Shown here one piece after another: positions 6,913 through 10,289 of a stretch of 10,289 nucleotides of DNA. Each line of letters starts with the position of its first letter. Position 1 is the stretch's first letter. Source of the DNA: Pedosphaera sp. GTDB taxonomy: Bacteria; Verrucomicrobiota; Verrucomicrobiia; Limisphaerales; UBA9464. The DNA is taken from assembly GCA_009695405.1 (NCBI GenBank), contig SIAZ01000125.1:1-10289 (forward strand), read 5' to 3'. The notes beneath the pieces are model-generated. The model worked only from the letters and a program-made list of their open reading frames with translations. It had not been told where the DNA came from and did not search any database. Made by a program: the position numbers and the translations under genes.

Positions 6913-7905
6913 ATGATGGCTGCAACGCTCAATCAGGAGATTATTGTGGGCGTTGACTTGGGTGGCACCAAGATTCTCGCTGGCATTTTCACGCCCCAAT
7001 TGCATTTTCTGCAGAGCAGTAAGCTAAGCACGAAATCAGAACGTGGATTTGATACGGTGGTGCAGCGTATTGCTCGCTGTGTCCTCGATGCACTGGACGA
7101 AGCGGATCTCACCCCAAAACAAGTCAGTGCCCTCGGCATCGGAGCACCCGGCGCGGTGAATCCGAACAAAGGCGAGGTTATTTTTGCTCCTAATCTCGGC
7201 TGGGAAAACGCGCCTCTACAAAAGGAGTTAGAGAAAATTCTCGGTATCCCTGTGTTCGTTGAGAATGACTGCAATGTCAGCGCTCTTGGTATTTACGAAG
7301 TTGAATTGAAGAGAAAACATCAAAACATTTTAGGCATCTTCCTTGGTACAGGCATCGGTGGGGGGCTCATTATTGATGGTAAACTTTTCTCCGGCTTCAA
7401 TCGCACAGCAGGTGAAATAGGCCACATGGTCATTGATGCAACCGGCCCTCGGTGCGGGTGCGGAAGTTCCGGTTGTTTCGAGGCTCTAGCCAGTCGAACT
7501 GCGATTTTCCGCGAGTTAGCACTACGGGTGCAAGAGGGTGAAAAAACGCTTCTCACCGAGTTTCTACAACCTGGAGAACTCATTACTCATTTGAAGAGCG
7601 GCGATCTCCGCAAAGCCTTGCGCCGTGGGGATAAACTCACCGAAAGAGTCATCAAGAAGGCCGCTGAGTATACCGGAATCGCAGTTGCCAATCTTGCCAA
7701 TATTCTGGGTCCAGAAGTGGTGGTCCTTGGTGGTGGAGTCATTAATGCACTCGAAAGCGAAATGATGTCGACCATCGTTGAAACCGCTCAAGAATATGCC
7801 ATGCCGGGAGTGCTCAAGGGCGTCCAGATCATCGCCAGTTCGCTCGGCGATCAGGCGGGGATCAACGGTGCTGCTGTGCTCGGGCATCAACGCACGAAAG
7901 CTTGA
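6913..7905 (+). CDS. ROK-family sugar kinase, probably glucokinase
   Basis: ROK kinases phosphorylate hexoses such as glucose, N-acetylglucosamine or N-acetylmannosamine with ATP. From ATG 6913 the protein has 330 residues. IVGVDLGGTKILAGIF (11-26) is the phosphate-1 loop of the sugar kinase/HSP70/actin fold. ALGIGAPGAVN (73-83) and FVENDCNVSALGI (115-127) follow, with Asp119 as the catalytic base. GIFLGTGIGGGLIIDG (141-156) is the phosphate-2 region. GEIGHM (167-172) and CGCGSSGCFE (181-190) form the zinc motif, with His171, Cys181, Cys183 and Cys188 as ligands. VVVLGGGV (269-276) is the adenosine region. The set is complete and unlike ROK repressors there is no N-terminal helix-turn-helix. 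A TTG at 6892 would add seven residues without family likeness. The pgk neighbour favours a glycolytic glucokinase, but sugar specificity cannot be read with certainty. Confidence 0.92.
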   Translation: MMAATLNQEIIVGVDLGGTKILAGIFTPQLHFLQSSKLSTKSERGFDTVVQRIARCVLDALDEADLTPKQVSALGIGAPGAVNPNKGEVIFAPNLGWENAPLQKELEKILGIPVFVENDCNVSALGIYEVELKRKHQNILGIFLGTGIGGGLIIDGKLFSGFNRTAGEIGHMVIDATGPRCGCGSSGCFEALASRTAIFRELALRVQEGEKTLLTEFLQPGELITHLKSGDLRKALRRGDKLTERVIKKAAEYTGIAVANLANILGPEVVVLGGGVINALESEMMSTIVETAQEYAMPGVLKGVQIIASSLGDQAGINGAAVLGHQRTKA

Positions 7906-7958
7906 TTGATCAACCCTTGACGGGCAGGTCGTTCCTGATCCATTTGGAATCGAATCAA

Positions 7959-7989
7959 GGAATCGGACAAAGTAACTCAGTCCGATTCC
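7959..7989. terminator. Perfect 10-bp inverted repeat between convergent genes
   Basis: GGAATCGGAC at 7959-7968 is followed by an 11-base loop and its exact complement GTCCGATTCC at 7980-7989. It sits in the 110-base gap between the ROK kinase stop and the ABC-F stop, where a shared bidirectional terminator is expected. No T-run follows immediately on either strand, so termination would be of the long-stem type or need a factor. A partial copy of the left arm (GGAATCG, 7947-7953) lies just upstream. Confidence 0.5.
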
Positions 7990-8015
7990 CGCTGATCTCC
8001 CGTCTTTTCAGCGCA

Positions 8016-9932
8016 TTAGCCGCGTAAGGCATCTAACTCCGCCCACCGAGAATATAAAGCTGCTACCTTCTTTTTTCCGGTCTCTATTTCGACGGTTAAC
8101 TCCGCCACACGCCCTCCGTGTTTCCGATGAAAGTCGGGCTCTAGAAAACGCGATTCTTGTTCAACAATTCCTGTCTCTAATTCCAAAATTGCCGCTTCCA
8201 TTCCCTCGAGTTCACGCTGTTCCTTAAAATTTAACTTTCGAGTTTTTATCGCCACTTTGACTGTCGTTGTCCCAACCGCCTTGGAAGAAGCCGCCGGATA
8301 TGACCGAGGATCTACGGCAACTCCAGTGCTCTTGGCTCGCCGTCGTTTCTCTAAATAATAATCGTAATTACCTTCACTGAAGACGACTCGGCCTTCGCCT
8401 TCAAAAGCCACGATTCCCGTGCAAACACGGTTAAGAAAGTACCGGTCATGGCTGACCATCAAGACACATCCTGAGAAGAAGGTTAGGGCTTCTTCTAAGA
8501 TTCGCATCGTCTGCAAATCGAGATCGTTAGTCGGTTCATCCAATACTAGAAAGTTGCCACCACGTTTCAAAACCCGAGCTAACAGTAATCGACTCCGCTC
8601 CCCACCACTCAGGTACCGTACTTGGGTCATAATACGTTCGTCGGTAAAAAGAAAACGCTTGAGATAACCTCTAAGTGATAACTTCTGATCGCCCCACTGA
8701 ACCCATTCTGTGCCATCAGACACTTCCTCTAAAACGGTGCGATCCTCATTCACACGGAGACGCCCTTGGTCGACATAATTAAATCGAGTAAGTGACCCGA
8801 TCTGGACCACTCCTTCCGCCGGTGCTAACTCTCCGAGGACCATTCGTAATAAAGTTGTCTTGCCGAGTCCATTACGGCCCGTCACACCAATTCGAGTCTT
8901 GGGAGCAAACCCAAAGCTCAAATCAGAAAACAAACGGCGCCCACCGAGTTCAATCCCGATTCCTTCTAACTCCACAACTCGATTACCCAAGGGAGGCGGG
9001 GGAGGGATCACCAACTCCATCTCCGATTCAGTCGGCGGCGGAGCATCCGCATCGGCATCGTGAAAACGGTCCAAGCGCGCTTGGCTCTTACTCGTTTGAG
9101 CTTTAGGACGACGACGCACCCACTCAATTTCACGCCGCAGAAACATCTGACGCTTATGCTCTACCCATTCCTCGGTGGCTAACTTCTCCATTCGTTGCCC
9201 GAGATATTCTGAGTAGTTCCCTTCGTATCGCTCGAAAACCCCATTACGAAGCTCCACGATATTAGTGGCTACTTCGTCCAGAAAGTGGCGGTCATGGGTG
9301 ACCACCAACAACCCTCCAGGATAACCGCCGAGGAACCCAGTGATCCATTCGACCGACTCCGTATCGAGATGGTTGGTAGGTTCATCGAGAATTAAGAGTT
9401 CCGGTTGAGTTACCAAAGCTCGAGCCAACGCGGTACGCCGGCGTTCTCCACCGGACAATGTACCGATGAGGCGATCATCCGGCGGGCATCCCAGTTGATT
9501 CAATGCAGTCCGCACTCGCAAATCGACCGTCCACCCATCCAATTGTAAAATACGTTCCTCAAGATCGTCGTGGCGCTTGGTGTGACCGGGTAAGTTTTCG
9601 AACTCATCAATGAGCTTCAACACATGCGCTGCGCCACTGCGAGCCGCTTCGTACACGGTCAAAGCCGGATCTAATTCAAAGGATTGAGGCAAATAGCCAA
9701 CGACCAAATCGCGTCGGCGAACAATTTCCCCACCGTCCGGATGAGCCTCACCAGCAAGCATTCTCAGGAAGGTCGATTTCCCTGCTCCATTGCGGCCAAC
9801 CAGACCAATTCTGTCGCCGCCACACACGGCTAAAGTCGCCCGGTCTAGTAGAGCACGGTCATTCACTTGCAGGACCAACTCCTGCGCCGAGATAAGCACA
9901 CCTTCGTTCACGAGGTGGAGGACAGTACACAT
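8016..9932 (-). CDS. uup: ABC-F family ATPase, Uup type
   Basis: The protein (638 residues from ATG 9932) has two ABC ATPase domains and no membrane segments, the hallmark of ABC-F proteins, which act on ribosomes or, for Uup, also in DNA-related processes. The first domain has Walker A GRNGAGKST (46-54), signature LSGGERRR (159-166) and Walker B LLILDEPTNHLD (179-190). The second has GRNGLGKTT (352-360), LSGGERSR (441-448) and FLVLDEPTNDLD (461-472). The inter-domain linker is charged and ends in an acidic, proline-rich stretch at about 293-316. The C-terminus (566-638) starts KLNFKEQRELEGME and ends LYSRWAELDAL, the Uup-type coiled-coil domain, which separates Uup from EttA and from resistance ABC-F proteins. 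The frame is open to TTG 10025, and a GTG at 9899 lies nearer the usual family start, so the first residues are uncertain. It converges on the ROK gene. Confidence 0.93.
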   Translation of the reverse strand: MCTVLHLVNEGVLISAQELVLQVNDRALLDRATLAVCGGDRIGLVGRNGAGKSTFLRMLAGEAHPDGGEIVRRRDLVVGYLPQSFELDPALTVYEAARSGAAHVLKLIDEFENLPGHTKRHDDLEERILQLDGWTVDLRVRTALNQLGCPPDDRLIGTLSGGERRRTALARALVTQPELLILDEPTNHLDTESVEWITGFLGGYPGGLLVVTHDRHFLDEVATNIVELRNGVFERYEGNYSEYLGQRMEKLATEEWVEHKRQMFLRREIEWVRRRPKAQTSKSQARLDRFHDADADAPPPTESEMELVIPPPPPLGNRVVELEGIGIELGGRRLFSDLSFGFAPKTRIGVTGRNGLGKTTLLRMVLGELAPAEGVVQIGSLTRFNYVDQGRLRVNEDRTVLEEVSDGTEWVQWGDQKLSLRGYLKRFLFTDERIMTQVRYLSGGERSRLLLARVLKRGGNFLVLDEPTNDLDLQTMRILEEALTFFSGCVLMVSHDRYFLNRVCTGIVAFEGEGRVVFSEGNYDYYLEKRRRAKSTGVAVDPRSYPAASSKAVGTTTVKVAIKTRKLNFKEQRELEGMEAAILELETGIVEQESRFLEPDFHRKHGGRVAELTVEIETGKKKVAALYSRWAELDALRG

Positions 9933-10013
9933 CTCGGCCAAAACTACCACGTTAGACCGCTCCGGAAGCAAAAAATTCCATCCGCTCGACTTCAACTCAA
10001 CTCGTGGCACCCT

Positions 10014-10041
10014 CTTAAAAGTCAATGGACCGGCCTGTCAA
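10014..10041 (-). promoter_or_regulatory. Possible promoter of the ABC-F gene
   Basis: On the minus strand a consensus TTGACA (10036-10041) is followed after 16 bases by TTTAAG (10014-10019), four of six matches to a -10 box. Transcription would begin near 10007, upstream of ATG 9932, which supports that start over TTG 10025. A further TTGACA lies at 10057-10062 and a TTGACT at 10020-10025, all in the same direction; they might be alternative -35 boxes or repeated binding sites. Confidence 0.3.
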
Positions 10042-10173
10042 ATCAACAACGCCACTTGTCAATTCCTGCCTCTACGAGTGCCGAATGGTGCACCAGCGCT
10101 TAAAACCAGCGAAAAATCGCTTTGAACATGGCCTCTTCTTTTGCTAGTGCAACTTCTTGTCTGTAAAAGTTTA

Positions 10174-10266
10174 GGACACCAACGATTCCGGCCATAGGGC
10201 CGATGGAGCGGAGCGGAATCGGCCCTATGGCCGAGACTCGCCCGTCTTCTGGGGTTGCCGGTGTCC
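10174..10266. repeat. Nested inverted repeat with a perfect 16-bp stem
   Basis: CGGCCATAGGGCCGAT (10189-10204) is exactly complementary to ATCGGCCCTATGGCCG (10218-10233) around a 13-base loop that itself repeats GGAGC twice. A second pairing competes: GATTCCG (10184-10190) with CGGAATC (10214-10220). Outside them, GGACACC (10174-10180) pairs with GGTGTCC (10260-10266), enclosing the whole. A perfect GC-rich 16-bp stem is far beyond chance in 10 kb. It could be a REP-like element, a terminator, or the hairpin some insertion sequences carry near their end to shield the transposase from outside transcription. No gene is seen before the window ends. Confidence 0.85.
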
Positions 10267-10289
10267 GGCCAAAGCTGAAATCTGGAAGG

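Larger units (their letters stand above)
9933..10289. other. Gene-free right edge of the window
   Basis: No credible coding region is visible here; the open frames that cross it are short or run antisense to the ABC-F gene. It contains a possible promoter for the ABC-F gene (10014-10041), a small 5-bp hairpin AGCGA/TCGCT at 10108-10121, and the large nested inverted repeat at 10174-10266. A 12-codon frame at 10128-10166 (peptide MASSFASATSCL) has no supporting evidence as a gene. Confidence 0.5.

Noticed and set aside
8419..9106. Several plus-strand open frames within the ABC-F gene.
   Set aside because: They mirror the conserved ATPase codons of the opposite strand and have no recognisable protein features.
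9790..10125. Plus-strand open frame of 111 codons at the right side.
   Set aside because: Most of it is antisense to the ABC-F gene, whose family motifs are certain; composition shows no domain and no start signal.
6857..10179. GTGTCCTAACCTTTTCC (6857-6873) resembles the inverse of the sequence at 10163-10179, as if a 3.3-kb element with the ROK and ABC-F genes were flanked by inverted repeats.
   Set aside because: The match is 17 bases with two mismatches, which is expected several times by chance among all pairs in 10 kb. The enclosed genes are housekeeping, and no transposase lies between.
1..10289. Search by eye for a CRISPR array, tRNA genes, toxin-antitoxin pair or a complete defence system.
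   Set aside because: No regularly spaced repeats, no tRNA-like cloverleaf and no recognisable defence genes were seen; only the single Trypco2-like protein hints in that direction.

Overview
The window suggests a bacterial chromosome of middling GC. It carries ordinary housekeeping genes: phosphoglycerate kinase, a ROK sugar kinase and an ABC-F ATPase. Next to them lie a two-gene cell-surface O-acylation module, a secreted DUF885 metallohydrolase and one short protein of unclear function. Both edges look touched by mobile DNA. The style of the proteins and the near absence of Shine-Dalgarno motifs before the starts would fit the PVC group (Verrucomicrobiota or relatives). That is an impression from protein style only, not a proven assignment.

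Layout. Positions 1-148 look like the right end of an IS66-type element: the last 18 codons of a transposase, then a tail closing with CGCTTAC, the expected IS66 terminal sequence. Directly after it, 149-311 encodes the C-terminal part of an SRPBCC (START-like) ligand-binding protein, apparently cut off by the insertion. Genes at 373-1395 (membrane-anchored SGNH hydrolase-like protein) and 1396-2769 (MBOAT acyltransferase) abut as TGA|ATG and form a polysaccharide or cell-envelope O-acylation pair. Convergent to them at 2816-4624 is an exported DUF885 protein with HExxxGH.

Divergent from DUF885 lies a 201-residue protein (4780-5385). Its first 60 residues resemble the Trypco2 (trypsin-co-occurring) domain of bacterial conflict and signalling proteins; a proline-rich linker and an undescribed helical region follow. 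It is the most novel-looking protein here. Then come pgk (5505-6758) and a ROK-family glucokinase-like gene (6913-7905), both glycolytic. They converge with a Uup-type ABC-F gene (8016-9932, minus strand) across a perfect 10-bp inverted repeat.

The right edge (9933-10289) holds no convincing gene. It has a possible promoter for the ABC-F gene and, at 10174-10266, a strong nested inverted-repeat structure that could belong to a second mobile element continuing beyond the window. I see no CRISPR array, tRNA, rRNA, or complete defence or biosynthetic system.
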